Source: Propionivibrio sp. (GTDB lineage: Bacteria; Pseudomonadota; Gammaproteobacteria; Burkholderiales; Rhodocyclaceae). Taken from it: a stretch of 64,000 bases of DNA. The position numbers and the translations under genes were made by a program. The stretch is taken from NCBI GenBank assembly GCA_016705685.1, contig JADJLB010000002.1, positions 124,001 to 188,000 on the forward strand. The letters are read 5' to 3'. This document shows, in pieces, positions 46,538 through 55,527 of the stretch (position 1 is the stretch's first letter; each line of letters opens with the position of its first letter). Under the pieces are notes generated by a model. It saw nothing but the letters and a program-made list of their open reading frames with translations. It did no database searches and was not told where the DNA came from.

Positions 46538-47299
46538 TCAGCCGCGAAGAAAGAACAGCGTAGTCATGATCAAACCGGTAGAGACAATACCGGCACGCAG
46601 CACAGGCGCAGGTATCCGACGCGCAATCCGCGCACCGAAGTAACCTCCGGCAGTAGCCGCAGTCATCATCACCAAAGCTTGCGGCCAGGTAACGACACCG
46701 CCCCAGGCATAAATCGCGACAGCTATCGCGGTCAGCAATGCCGATACGACGTTCTTGATGCCGTTCATCGCATTCAGATTGGTTTGGCCGAGCAGGCCGA
46801 ACAGTGCCAGCAGCAGAATGCCAAGGCCTCCATTGAAGTAACCGCCATAGATGGTGACAGCCAGCAGCCCTACGGCAGATTTTCTCGCCGAGGCGTGTCC
46901 GCCTTGGTTTTGTTTAACCTTGCTCAGCAGCATCGGGCTGACGGCAAAAAGTATCGTTGCAACGAGCAATAACCAGGGCACGATCTTGCCAAAGGTGCGG
47001 TTGTCGGTTAGCAGCAGCAGGGTCGCGCCAATCGCGCCGCCGATCAGGCTCAGGGCGGTCAGTGTGCGCAACGACAAACCGGGCGGAGCCTCCACGTCTT
47101 CACGAAAACCGAAGGCTCCGGAAACATAACCGGGCAACAGGGCCACGGTACCGGTGGCATTCGCGGTAACCGGTGGCATGCCCGTAAAGACCAGCGCCGG
47201 GAGCGTCAGGAAACTGCCGCCGCCGGCGACAGCATTCAACGCACCCGCAAGGAAGGCGGCAGTGAGCAACAGGATGAGGTTGAAAGGGTCGTTCAGCAT
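46538..47299 (-). CDS. TauE/SafE (TSUP) family membrane transporter
   Basis: The 253-residue protein has about seven to eight hydrophobic helices and the family signature near the N-terminus (AAFLAGALNAVAGGGSFLTLPALVFTGMPP, containing the GxxxGxGGG-like motif). A matching block lies in the second half (GGYFNGGLGILLLALFGLLG). TSUP proteins export or import sulfonates, sulfite or other organic anions; the substrate cannot be told here. About 170 bp separate its end from fic. That gap holds no gene I can support. Confidence 0.9.
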   Translation of the reverse strand: MLNDPFNLILLLTAAFLAGALNAVAGGGSFLTLPALVFTGMPPVTANATGTVALLPGYVSGAFGFREDVEAPPGLSLRTLTALSLIGGAIGATLLLLTDNRTFGKIVPWLLLVATILFAVSPMLLSKVKQNQGGHASARKSAVGLLAVTIYGGYFNGGLGILLLALFGLLGQTNLNAMNGIKNVVSALLTAIAVAIYAWGGVVTWPQALVMMTAATAGGYFGARIARRIPAPVLRAGIVSTGLIMTTLFFLRG

Positions 47300-47328
47300 T
47301 TGGGGTGAATGTTGGAATACAAGCGCCT

Positions 47329-47643
47329 ATGAATACAGAAAATCGCAGTAAAGCCAGTGTTCAGGTCAAAAAGGGTGGGGGTGGCTTTGGTGCACAAGAC
47401 CTTATGTCGACCTATGCTGAAGTTTCCCCAAGGCAAGTCGAGGGGCCACCATTGCTGATGTCCGGGCGCGGGGTAAGGAAAAACCAGAACCCAATGGTCC
47501 ACCAGATGGCCGATTGGGACGAATTGTACATTGAGCGTATGACGCACGGAGCGAAGGAGAATCAAATGTTCAAAGGCATCCTGATCACAAAGGCCGATAC
47601 CGGATACGAAGCGCAACCTCAGCTTGTTAGCGGGCGGACATAG
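47329..47643 (+). CDS. Doubtful hypothetical protein between transporter and HD-GYP remnant
   Basis: An open frame of 104 residues from the ATG at 47329 gives a hydrophilic protein with a KKGGGGFG stretch near the start and a C-terminal half VHQMADWDELYIERMTHGAKENQMFKGILI. There is no clear ribosome site. The last 25 bp overlap the end of the HD-GYP frame on the other strand. I recognise no family. It may be a leftover of element cargo or not a gene. It fills the only stretch between the transporter and the HD-GYP gene. Confidence 0.3.
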   Translation: MNTENRSKASVQVKKGGGGFGAQDLMSTYAEVSPRQVEGPPLLMSGRGVRKNQNPMVHQMADWDELYIERMTHGAKENQMFKGILITKADTGYEAQPQLVSGRT

Positions 47644-49536
47644 GTAGAAATGTCCACCGCGTCGATCTGTTCGGGCCGCATGAAACGCGCGGCATAGTCA
47701 CGATAGACGCCGGAACGCAGAAGCAGATCGAACAGATCGGGATCGATGTGCTGATCCTTCTTCATGAACGACATGATCTTCATGGCTTCCGACAGCGTCT
47801 TGCCTTTCTTGTAGGGGCGGTCAATGGCAGTCAGTGCTTCAAAGATGTCGGCGATGGCCATCATGCGTGCCTGCGGGCTCATTTCCTCCCGGTGCAGTCG
47901 TTTTGGATAGCCGGTGCCATCCATTTCTTCGTGGTGACCCGAGGCAATTGCCGGAACATTTCGCAGGTGTTTGGGAAAGGGAAGTTCGGAGAGCATGATC
48001 AAGGTCTGGACGATATGCTCGTTGATCTTGTAGCGCTCTTCCTCGGACAGAGCGCCGCGGGCGACGCTGAGGTTATAAAGTTCGCCCTTGTTGCAGAGCA
48101 GTTCAGGAACGGGCATTTTGAAACCCCATCGGTTGTCCTCCGGCATCCGGTCCTGTGCTGGCCGTTCCAGGCAGTGTTCGGGCTTGTCGGCCAGCAGTGG
48201 TTCCAGAACCGGGAGATCGGGTGCCGCGGTGCGTGTTTTACGCTCCTTCTCCTCATGGGAAATGCCAATCCGGTCATCGAGGGTGCGCAGCCAGGTGCGC
48301 GCCGCGGCCGATTTGAGACGCTCCTGCTTGTCGGCAGCCATGAACTCGTCGCCTTCATTGCAGCTCGCGACAAAAGCGAAGTCGTCGCCAAGCTGGGCCA
48401 GTTCAGCCGAAAGTTTTTCGCGTGCTGACGCCTCAGAGTTGCCGGCGGCAATTGCTTTGAGGCAGGCAATTTCCGCGTCACGTTTGAGCACTTCAAAGCG
48501 CATGCGGATTTCGTGAATACGGTCATCGAGCGTTTCGAGCTTGGTCGCCTTGTCGACAACGTATTCAGGGGTCGTCACCTTGCCGCAATCATGCAGCCAT
48601 GCGGCGACGTGGACGGCTTCCCACTCGTCCTCGTTCAAACTGAAATCCTTGAACAATCCGCTGGTCTGGTCGCAAGCGGCGCGTGCCAGCATCTTCGTCA
48701 GTTCCGGAACGCGGGCGCAGTGCCCGCCGGTGTAGGCGCTCTTGGCGGCGATAGCGCCGGCGATCAGTTGAATCAAAGCTTCAAAAAGCAGCTTCTGGGC
48801 ACGAATCAGGGCCTTGGCTTCCAGCGAGACGGCGGCCGAGCCGGAAAGGGCGCCGATGAAACTCGGGCGGGACTCATCCGTTTCGCCGCTGCGTAGCAGC
48901 ACCATGGCACCGACCAAATGCAGCTGACGATTCGGCAGCGGCACCGCAATAGCATGACTTGCGCTACTGGCCTTTACTGCATGGATCTAGCCCAGGGCGT
49001 CAATTTCGGCCTCGGCAAGACGCGCCGATCTGGCTGTTCGGGCGTGGATGGCAGCGCGCATCAGCGGACTGCCTGTGGCCGAATCGGCACGCGGAGCGCT
49101 GGGTGGCAGTTCGCCTCCATCCGACAAGAGTCCGGTTGCGGGTAACAACGTATCCTTGTCGGTCAGGTACAGCACCCCCGCATCGGCGTCGGCGGCAGAA
49201 ATGGTTTCGGTCAGGAGTTGCGGCAACAGTCGGTCGAAATTGTTTTCCGCCGCGACCGCCATGCTGATGTCAAGGAATCGGCGAATCGTGCGTTTCATGC
49301 TGTCCATGGTCAGTGCCAGTTTGCTAACTTCAAGAACAGGGGATTCGACGGTGGCCGGCTTCGAGAATTCAAAGTGGCGAATCGCGTCGGCTTCGCCCGC
49401 CAATTTCCGCAAGGATGCTGATATGGCCCGTGCCAGGCCCCAGGTAGCCGAGGCCGCCAGTCACGCCTCCGACAATCAACAGCAGCGCCAGGAACAGCGT
49501 CGAGATGTGGACATGCAGCGGGAAGCGGCGTTTCAT
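47619..49536 (-). pseudogene. Broken membrane GAF/HD-GYP c-di-GMP phosphodiesterase gene
   Basis: Read leftward, the gene starts at the ATG at 49536 with a membrane anchor (MKRRFPLHVHISTLFLALLL). It then jumps to sequence in another frame (from about 49412) encoding the end of a HAMP linker and a GAF domain (RFLDISMAVAAENNFDRLLPQLL). This frame meets an in-frame TAG at 48989-48987 and then continues in the same frame into an HD-GYP domain: AAWLHDCGKV (HD motif) and HHEEMDGTGYP (GYP motif), both intact. Relatives would carry a sensor domain of some hundreds of residues after the anchor; it is missing here. So there is a deletion, a frameshift and a nonsense codon. The HD-GYP half could be translated alone from a GTG at 48944 (441 residues). 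Confidence 0.85.
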
Positions 49537-49742
49537 GGAACGGCTCCGAACAATCTGGATGAAATATGTTACGCGCTAACGGTTGGCGCGCAGGGCGAGG
49601 CGAAAATCATCCCCGAATAATCAATAACCGTGATCGCCCGGTTGAGGCGGCGGGGCTTCCACGCAGGAAATCTGACGCATCGATGGGGGCTGTTTGATAG
49701 AATGGCGGGCTCCATTTCTCATCAAATTACTGGGAGCCTGTC

Positions 49743-50357
49743 GTGAAAATTGTCTGCCTCGATCTAGAGGGAGTTCTTGTTCCGGAAATCTGGATTGGTT
49801 TCGCCGAGCGCACCCAAATTCCGGAGTTCCGCCGCACAACGCGCGATGAGCCGAATTACGACACGCTAATGAAGTACCGTCTTGGCCTGCTCGCCGAACA
49901 TGGGCTAGGCCTGCCGGACATCCAGAAGGTGGTTTGCGAGATGGGCCCGATGCAGGGCGCGCGTGAGTTTCTCGACAAGCTGCGTGAGGATTGCGAAGTC
50001 ATCATTCTCTCGGACACCTTTTACGAGTTCGCCCATCCGCTGATGCGCCAGTTGGCCTGGCCGACGTTGTTCTGCCACAGTCTTGAAACCGACGCTAATG
50101 GCAAGTTGGTCAACTATCGCCTGCGCATGCCCGAGCAGAAGCGCGAAGCCGTCAAGCGATTCAAGGAGATGAATTTCACCGTGGTCGCTGCGGGCGATTC
50201 GTATAACGACACGGCGATGCTGGGCGAGGCCGACGCCGGGATATTTTTCCATCCGCCGGAAAACGTGATCCGAGAATTCCCTCAATATCCGGTAACGCAA
50301 AATTACGACGAGTTACGGTCGGAAATCGACAAGGCATTTGCCCGCGTGGCCGGGTAG
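49743..50357 (+). CDS. thrH: ThrH, phosphoserine phosphatase / homoserine phosphotransferase
   Basis: ThrH (204 residues) is a HAD-family enzyme that dephosphorylates phosphoserine and can pass the phosphate to homoserine. It begins at a GTG after GGGAG. The HAD motif I is slightly unusual, as in the family: CLDLEGVLVPEIW (nucleophile Asp7). Motif II is VIILSDTFYEF and motif III/IV is VVAAGDSYNDTAMLGEADAGIFF. Its length matches Pseudomonas ThrH. It runs with purU, 9 bp downstream. Confidence 0.94.
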   Translation: MKIVCLDLEGVLVPEIWIGFAERTQIPEFRRTTRDEPNYDTLMKYRLGLLAEHGLGLPDIQKVVCEMGPMQGAREFLDKLREDCEVIILSDTFYEFAHPLMRQLAWPTLFCHSLETDANGKLVNYRLRMPEQKREAVKRFKEMNFTVVAAGDSYNDTAMLGEADAGIFFHPPENVIREFPQYPVTQNYDELRSEIDKAFARVAG

Positions 50358-50366
50358 GCCGAGATC

Positions 50367-51245
50367 ATGCATTCCAAACGATTCTATACCTTGTCGGCCT
50401 CCTGCCCGGATCGCGTCGGCATCATTGCCCGCGTTTCCGGCTTCATTGCCGAACACCAGGGCTGGATTCTCGAATCGCGTTATCACGCTGACGAGGGCAA
50501 TGGCACGGACCCCGATTCCGGACGCTACTTCATGCGCATCGAGGTGCGGGCAAATTCGCTGCCTTTTCATCTCGCCGAATTCCGCGAACGCTTCCGCCCC
50601 ATCGCCGAAGAACTGTCGATGAACTGGAAGATTAGCGATTCGGCGGTCAGGAAGCGCGTCGTGATCATGGTTAGCAAACAGGAACATTGCCTGTACGATC
50701 TGCTCGCCCGCTGGCAATCCAAGGAACTGGATATCGAGATTCCTTGCATCATCTCCAACCACGATGCATTCAAAGGTTTTGTCGAATGGCACGGCATACC
50801 TTTCCTTCACATCCCGGTGAATCCTGAGAATAAGCAGGCAGCGTATGCCGAGGTGCAGCGCCTGTTTGAGGAAGTCAAAGGCGAGACAATGGTGCTGGCG
50901 CGTTACATGCAAATCATTTCGCCTGAACTTTGCGCCAAATATCCCGGGCAGATCATCAACATCCATCACTCCTTCCTGCCCAGTTTCGTCGGCGCTAGAC
51001 CTTACCATCAGGCGTATCAGCGGGGCGTCAAGCTGATCGGCGCGACCTGCCACTACGTGACCAGCGAACTCGACCAGGGACCGATCATCGAACAGGATGT
51101 CATCCGCATTGACCATTCCGATTCGGTCGATGACATGGTGCGCTACGGCAAGGACATCGAAAAGGCCGTTCTCGCCCGTGGTCTACGCTATCACCTGGAA
51201 GACCGTGTGCTGGTTCATGGCAACAAGACGGTGGTTTTTAGATAG
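50367..51245 (+). CDS. purU: Formyltetrahydrofolate deformylase
   Basis: PurU (292 residues) hydrolyses 10-formyl-THF to formate and THF, balancing one-carbon pools. An N-terminal ACT domain (RFYTLSASCPDRVGIIARVSGFIAEHQGWILES) is followed by the formyltransferase fold: KRVVIMVSKQEHCLYDLLARW, the catalytic block IINIHHSFLPSFVGARPYHQAYQRGVKLIGATCHYVTSELDQGPIIEQD. The key Asn-His-Asp residues are in place. It is cotranscribed with thrH. Confidence 0.96.
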   Translation: MHSKRFYTLSASCPDRVGIIARVSGFIAEHQGWILESRYHADEGNGTDPDSGRYFMRIEVRANSLPFHLAEFRERFRPIAEELSMNWKISDSAVRKRVVIMVSKQEHCLYDLLARWQSKELDIEIPCIISNHDAFKGFVEWHGIPFLHIPVNPENKQAAYAEVQRLFEEVKGETMVLARYMQIISPELCAKYPGQIINIHHSFLPSFVGARPYHQAYQRGVKLIGATCHYVTSELDQGPIIEQDVIRIDHSDSVDDMVRYGKDIEKAVLARGLRYHLEDRVLVHGNKTVVFR

Positions 51246-51275
51246 AACGATCTTTGACCACAACGCCACAGCGGC

Positions 51276-51323
51276 CACAACGAAGAACCAGAATTCAGGT
51301 TCTAACTCTTTGCCTTCGTTGTG
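51276..51323. repeat. Nested inverted repeat between purU and the ABC-F gene
   Basis: Outer arms CACAACGAAG / CTTCGTTGTG enclose inner arms AGAACC / GGTTCT. Extra copies of the CGTTGTG motif follow (to 51342). There is no T-run, so it is more likely a structured or repetitive intergenic element than an intrinsic terminator. Confidence 0.5.
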
Positions 51324-51365
51324 CCCGTCGTGCTCGTTGTGGTTAATCGCTTTTAAGGCTCTTCC

Positions 51366-53306
51366 ATGATTTTTCTAAAGGGCATCACTCTGCGCCGCAG
51401 CGCAAAAGTGGTGCTGGATAACGCGTCGGTTACGCTCAACCCCGGTGAAAAAGTCGGTCTGGTCGGGCGCAATGGCGCCGGCAAGTCATCGCTGTTTGCC
51501 CTGATCAACGGCACCTTGCATGAAGACGCCGGCGAATTCAGCATGCCGTCGCAGTGGCGTATGGCTCAGGTGGCGCAGGAGATGCCGGAAACCGCCCAGT
51601 CGGCCACCGAATTCGTCATCGAAGGCGATACCGCGCTGAGCGCCGCCCAGGACGAAGTGCATGCGGCCGAAGCCGGCGACGATGGCGAACGCATGGCGCA
51701 TGCGTATATGGCCTTGCACGACGCCGGCGCACATGACGCACAGGCGCGGGCTCAGGCACTGATTCTCGGCCTGGGTTTCAAGACCACCGAACTGAACAAC
51801 CCGGTGGACAGTTTCTCCGGCGGCTGGCGCATGCGTCTGCAACTGGCGCGCGCGCTGATGTGCCCTTCCGACCTGCTGCTGCTCGACGAACCGACCAACC
51901 ACCTCGATCTCGACGCGCTGGTCTGGCTGGAAGCCTGGCTCAAACGCTACGAGGGGACGATGGTCGTCATCAGCCACGACCGTGAATTTCTCGATTCGGT
52001 CACCGCAGTGACGCTGCATATCGAGAACGGCAAGCTGACCCGTTACGGCGGCAATTACAGCACCTTTGAGGATACGCGAGCGCAGCAACTCGAACTGCAG
52101 CAGAACGCCTACGTCAAGCAGCAGGACAAGATTGCGCACCTGCAAAAGTTCATAACGCGCTTCAAGGCCAAAGCCACCAAGGCCAAGCAGGCACAAAGCC
52201 GGGTCAAGGCCCTGGAGCGCATGGAGCGTCTGGCACCAGTGCTGGCCAGCGCCGACTTCACGTTCGAATTCAAGGAACCGGCCAATCTGCCCAACCCCAT
52301 GCTGGCGATGCAGGACGCCTGCTTCGGTTACCCGCCCGTGCCGGACGCGCCCGCCGGGACGCCGCCGACGGTCATCGTGCGCAATGTCAGCAAGTCGGTA
52401 AACGCCGGGCAGCGCATTGGCATACTCGGCGCCAACGGGCAGGGCAAGTCGACGCTGGTGAAGACCATCGCCCGCGTGTTGGCGCCGATCAGCGGTGTAG
52501 TTACCGAAGGCAAGGGGCTTTCCGTTGGTTACTTCGCACAGCAGGAACTTGACGTGCTGCGGCCGCTTGACAACCCGCTCGAACACCTGGTTCGGCTGGC
52601 CAGGGAAGGCTTGCCGGCCGGGCAAAGCGGTCGTGAGCAGGATCTGCGCACCTTCCTCGGTACGTTCAATTTCAGTGGCGACATGGTCAAGCAGTCGGTC
52701 GGCACCATGAGCGGCGGCGAAAAGGCGCGTCTGGTGCTGTGCATGATCGTCTGGCAACGCCCGAATCTGCTGCTGCTCGACGAACCGACCAATCACCTCG
52801 ACCTGGCCACCCGTGAAGCCTTGTCGATGGCGCTCAACGAATTCGAAGGGACCGTGATGCTGGTCAGCCACGATCGTTCGCTGTTGCGTTCGGTGTGCGA
52901 CGAGTTCTGGCTGGTGTCGCGCGGTGGCATTGCGCCCTTCGATGGCGACCTCGACGATTATCAGCGCTATCTTCTCGACGAAGCTAAACGTTCGCGCGAG
53001 GAACTCAAGGCTTCCTTGAAGGCGGTGAAGGAAGTCGTCTGGCAGGCGCCGCCGCCCGTCACGCCGGCCGGTAAAGCAATGTCGTCCGTGCTGAAGACGC
53101 TGAAGCGCGATCAGGGCAGGCTCGAACAATCGATGCTTGATCGGCAAACCCGGAAACATTTTCTGGAAGCACGTCTGTCATCGCCGCTATCAACCCAGGA
53201 AATCGGCGAGATCGGCCGGGAGCTGAAACAGATTGACGAAGAACTGGCCGATGACGAAGAAAAGTGGCTGGCGCTGTCCGAGCGGATCGAGGCTGAAGGA
53301 GCGTAG
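51366..53306 (+). CDS. ABC-F family ATPase (YheS/Uup-like)
   Basis: The 646-residue protein has two ABC ATPase domains and no membrane segments. Walker A sequences are GRNGAGKSS and GANGQGKST. The ABC signatures are FSGGWRMRLQLARAL and MSGGEKARLVLCMI, and the Walker B boxes are LLLLDEPTNHLDLDAL and LLLLDEPTNHLDLATRE. A linker with charged helices lies between the domains, and a coiled-coil tail is at the C-terminus. The order and lengths fit E. coli YheS. ABC-F proteins act on the ribosome, at or near the E site. The long open frame on the opposite strand here (51486-53159) is an artefact of codon bias. Confidence 0.93.
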   Translation: MIFLKGITLRRSAKVVLDNASVTLNPGEKVGLVGRNGAGKSSLFALINGTLHEDAGEFSMPSQWRMAQVAQEMPETAQSATEFVIEGDTALSAAQDEVHAAEAGDDGERMAHAYMALHDAGAHDAQARAQALILGLGFKTTELNNPVDSFSGGWRMRLQLARALMCPSDLLLLDEPTNHLDLDALVWLEAWLKRYEGTMVVISHDREFLDSVTAVTLHIENGKLTRYGGNYSTFEDTRAQQLELQQNAYVKQQDKIAHLQKFITRFKAKATKAKQAQSRVKALERMERLAPVLASADFTFEFKEPANLPNPMLAMQDACFGYPPVPDAPAGTPPTVIVRNVSKSVNAGQRIGILGANGQGKSTLVKTIARVLAPISGVVTEGKGLSVGYFAQQELDVLRPLDNPLEHLVRLAREGLPAGQSGREQDLRTFLGTFNFSGDMVKQSVGTMSGGEKARLVLCMIVWQRPNLLLLDEPTNHLDLATREALSMALNEFEGTVMLVSHDRSLLRSVCDEFWLVSRGGIAPFDGDLDDYQRYLLDEAKRSREELKASLKAVKEVVWQAPPPVTPAGKAMSSVLKTLKRDQGRLEQSMLDRQTRKHFLEARLSSPLSTQEIGEIGRELKQIDEELADDEEKWLALSERIEAEGA

Positions 53307-53324
53307 TTCAATGTCAAGAAACGC

Positions 53325-54464
53325 TCAAATAGCGACTCCAGCTTTGAGAATCCGGCACAGCCGGACGGTAGCTTCTTCGATCAGCGATTCGGCGTCCTGC
53401 ATGCACTCAGCCAGCGAGAGCGGCCGGTTGCAAATGCTGAGGGTGGCGTTGATTCCGTGCGTCAGGACGTCGTCCGCACCCTCGCCCAGCCCGCCTGAAA
53501 TGCAGAATACCGGCACATTGTATTGTTTGGCGATTCTGGCGACGCCCACCGGGGCCTTGCCGAAAGCCGTTTGAAAGTCGGTTTGCCCTTCGCCGGTGAT
53601 GACGAAGGTGGCGTCTTTGACGATCCCAGCGAAGTTGACGGCGTCGAGAACGATGTCGACACCCGGCTTCAATTTGGCCGGCGTAAAGAACATCAAACCA
53701 GCACCCAGACCGCCGGCGGCTCCGGCGCCGGCCCGGCCGGCGACATCCCGTCCGGTAGCCGCCTGGGCGCACTCGGCAAAGTGCTTCAACGCGGCATCAA
53801 GTTCCTGCACCACCGCAGGCGCCGCACCCTTTTGCGGGCCGAAAACGGCTGAGGCGCCCCGTGTGCCGCACAGCGGGTTGTCCACATCGCAGGCGACCGT
53901 TATCTCGGTCTCCTTCAGTCTGGGGTCCAGCCCCGAAAGGTCAATTTGTGCCAGGCGGGCCAGCGCGCCGCCGCCGGACGCCAGCGTTGTGCCATCCGCC
54001 GCCAAGAACTTGACCCCGAGCGCACGCGCCATGCCGCAACCACCGTCATTGGTGGCGCTGCCGCCGATACCGACGATGACTCGCCGCAGTCCGGCGTCCA
54101 AAGCCGTGCGAATCAGTTCTCCCGTTCCGTAGGTGCAGGTGATGCGCGGGTCGCGTCGGTCCGAGGGCACCAGCGTCAGCCCGGATGCCGATGCCATTTC
54201 GATCACTGCGGTTGTTGCGTCGCCGAGAATGCCCCAGCGCGCTGACCGTGTTTCTCCGAGCGGGCCGCTGACCTGAGCCTCCTGAAATGTTCCGCCAGTG
54301 GTGCCGACCAGCGCCTCGACCGTGCCCTCGCCGCCGTCGGCTATCGGTATCTTGCACACACTGGCTGTTGTAAAGACCCTGAACACGCCGCGTTCCATCG
54401 CGGCGGCTACGCCCAGCGCCGATACGCTACCCTTGTAAGAGTCGGGGGCCACAACAACACGCAT
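53325..54464 (-). CDS. Glycerate kinase (GlxK/GarK type)
   Basis: This enzyme (379 residues) phosphorylates D-glycerate to 2-phosphoglycerate. It starts MRVVVAPDSYKGSVSALGVAAAMERG and has the family blocks IADGGEGTVEALV, GIGGSATNDGGCGMARALG, DVDNPLCGTRGASAVFGPQKGA and ITGEGQTDFQTAFGKAPVGVARIA. I use the ATG at 54464 after GAGGTG; a GTG at 54470 is also possible. It converges with the ABC-F gene. Its neighbours do not point to a specific pathway. Confidence 0.93.
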   Translation of the reverse strand: MRVVVAPDSYKGSVSALGVAAAMERGVFRVFTTASVCKIPIADGGEGTVEALVGTTGGTFQEAQVSGPLGETRSARWGILGDATTAVIEMASASGLTLVPSDRRDPRITCTYGTGELIRTALDAGLRRVIVGIGGSATNDGGCGMARALGVKFLAADGTTLASGGGALARLAQIDLSGLDPRLKETEITVACDVDNPLCGTRGASAVFGPQKGAAPAVVQELDAALKHFAECAQAATGRDVAGRAGAGAAGGLGAGLMFFTPAKLKPGVDIVLDAVNFAGIVKDATFVITGEGQTDFQTAFGKAPVGVARIAKQYNVPVFCISGGLGEGADDVLTHGINATLSICNRPLSLAECMQDAESLIEEATVRLCRILKAGVAI

Positions 54465-54572
54465 AGTCACCTCATCTGAAAACGCCCTGCGAAGGCCTGC
54501 TGCGGTTTGCCGCTTACGGCAAGAAGCATCGCATGAATTCAGTGCGCTTGCCGATTCTCTGCGCCGTGTCGT

Positions 54573-54965
54573 TCAGCCGAGCAAGGTGATTTTCAAGCGT
54601 TGAAGCCAACCGAGGCTCTTCCACCAGCGCATGCCATCGTCCCGAAAGCGCCTGCCGGTATCGGTCAGCGTAAGTATCCTCGCGCCGAATTCAGTGGCGC
54701 CGTTATCGGCAACAAAGCCGGCCTTCATGAGGTACTTGGCGATCGCCGGCTGTACCTGTTGTCCGTCGAGAACCCAGAGGATCCCAAAGCCATATTCTTC
54801 GTCCGGCAGCATCAACAAAGGCCGGTGCTTTTCGATCAGCCGCAGCACCTGAAGCGTTTGTGCCCGCTCGGGGATGAAGCTTGTCTTGGCGGCGTCCATC
54901 GCTGGCCCAGATTCGTCATTTCCGGTGCGTCGTGGGTCCGGAGGCTGTAGTTGGGAAGTCGACAT
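54573..54965 (-). CDS. Hypothetical protein
   Basis: The 130-residue protein has no signal peptide or membrane helix. The N-terminal 30 residues look disordered (TSQLQPPDPRRTGNDES). The rest forms a helix-rich small domain (TLQVLRLIEKHRPLLMLPDEEYGFGILWVLDGQQVQPAIAKYLMKAGFV), which faintly recalls winged helix-turn-helix proteins. It ends in an aromatic, basic segment (RWWKSLGWLQRLKI). I do not recognise a family. It lies between glycerate kinase (108 bp away) and the DUF2789 gene. Confidence 0.6.
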   Translation of the reverse strand: MSTSQLQPPDPRRTGNDESGPAMDAAKTSFIPERAQTLQVLRLIEKHRPLLMLPDEEYGFGILWVLDGQQVQPAIAKYLMKAGFVADNGATEFGARILTLTDTGRRFRDDGMRWWKSLGWLQRLKITLLG

Positions 54966-55197
54966 CAGCTAAGTCCGGACGTTGGGGATTGTCATTTCCA
55001 TTCCATTTAGATCAAAGCACGATGCCTATGTTATAAGATTTACGCGGCTGCTGCATCGTCTTACCCGTTCTTGTGTCTTGTTGACCGACTGAAGGATCGT
55101 TTGCAGCGCTGCTGACGAACTTTCACGTCGGAATACGTTCCAACGGTTCATCAATTCGAGTAGTCAGCAACTAAAGGCAGACCGAGGGAGGTTGGCA

Positions 55198-55449
55198 ATG
55201 GAACGGCATATCCACAATATGAAAAACCTGTTTTCCCAACTCGGTCAGCCGAGCGATGACGAGGCCATCGCCCGGTTCTTGGCGAAGAATCGTCCGTTGC
55301 CCAACGGCGTGCCGTTGCACGAGGCGGATTTCTGGACGCCGTCCCAGGCAAGTTTCCTACGCGATGCCGTTAGCGACGATGCCGATTGGTCTGAGGTCGT
55401 GGAAGCGCTGAATGCCGAATTGCACGCTCGGCAACGTTCCACGCCGTGA
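55198..55449 (+). CDS. DUF2789 family small protein
   Basis: The 83-residue protein fits the DUF2789 family: an N-terminal MKNLFSQLGQPSDDEAIARFLAKNRPLP, then LHEADFWTPSQASFLRDAVSDDADWSEVVEALNAEL. The SPAQ-like turn followed by FLR and DADWxEVVxxL is the family hallmark. I start at the ATG at 55198 because GGGAGG precedes it. Function is unknown. The 230-bp upstream region has a half-site resembling an FNR box (TTTAGATCAAAG near 55010) but no promoter I can place with confidence. Confidence 0.85.
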   Translation: MERHIHNMKNLFSQLGQPSDDEAIARFLAKNRPLPNGVPLHEADFWTPSQASFLRDAVSDDADWSEVVEALNAELHARQRSTP

Positions 55450-55475
55450 GCTCCGGGCACTTTGCCCGGAGCTCA
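55447..55475. terminator. Strong hairpin between DUF2789 gene and leuA
   Basis: TGAGCTCCGGGC-N5-GCCCGGAGCTCA is a perfect 12-bp stem that includes the last bases of the DUF2789 stop. There is no T-run on either side. It lies between converging genes and probably terminates or protects transcripts from both. Confidence 0.6.
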
Positions 55476-55527
55476 GTCCTCGCGGGCGTTGCAGCTTGCA
55501 TCGAGAAGAAGTTGTGCCTGACGATTC

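Noticed and set aside
44666-47650. Second copy of the tRNA-Leu 3' end as a right attachment site
   Set aside because: I looked for a repeat of the terminal tRNA sequence in the region and found none, so I do not call an intact element.
51486-53159. 557-codon open frame on the minus strand
   Set aside because: It lies entirely opposite the ABC-F gene, whose ATPase motifs are intact. The antisense translation is rich in His, Arg and Gln and shows no family. It is a codon-bias artefact.
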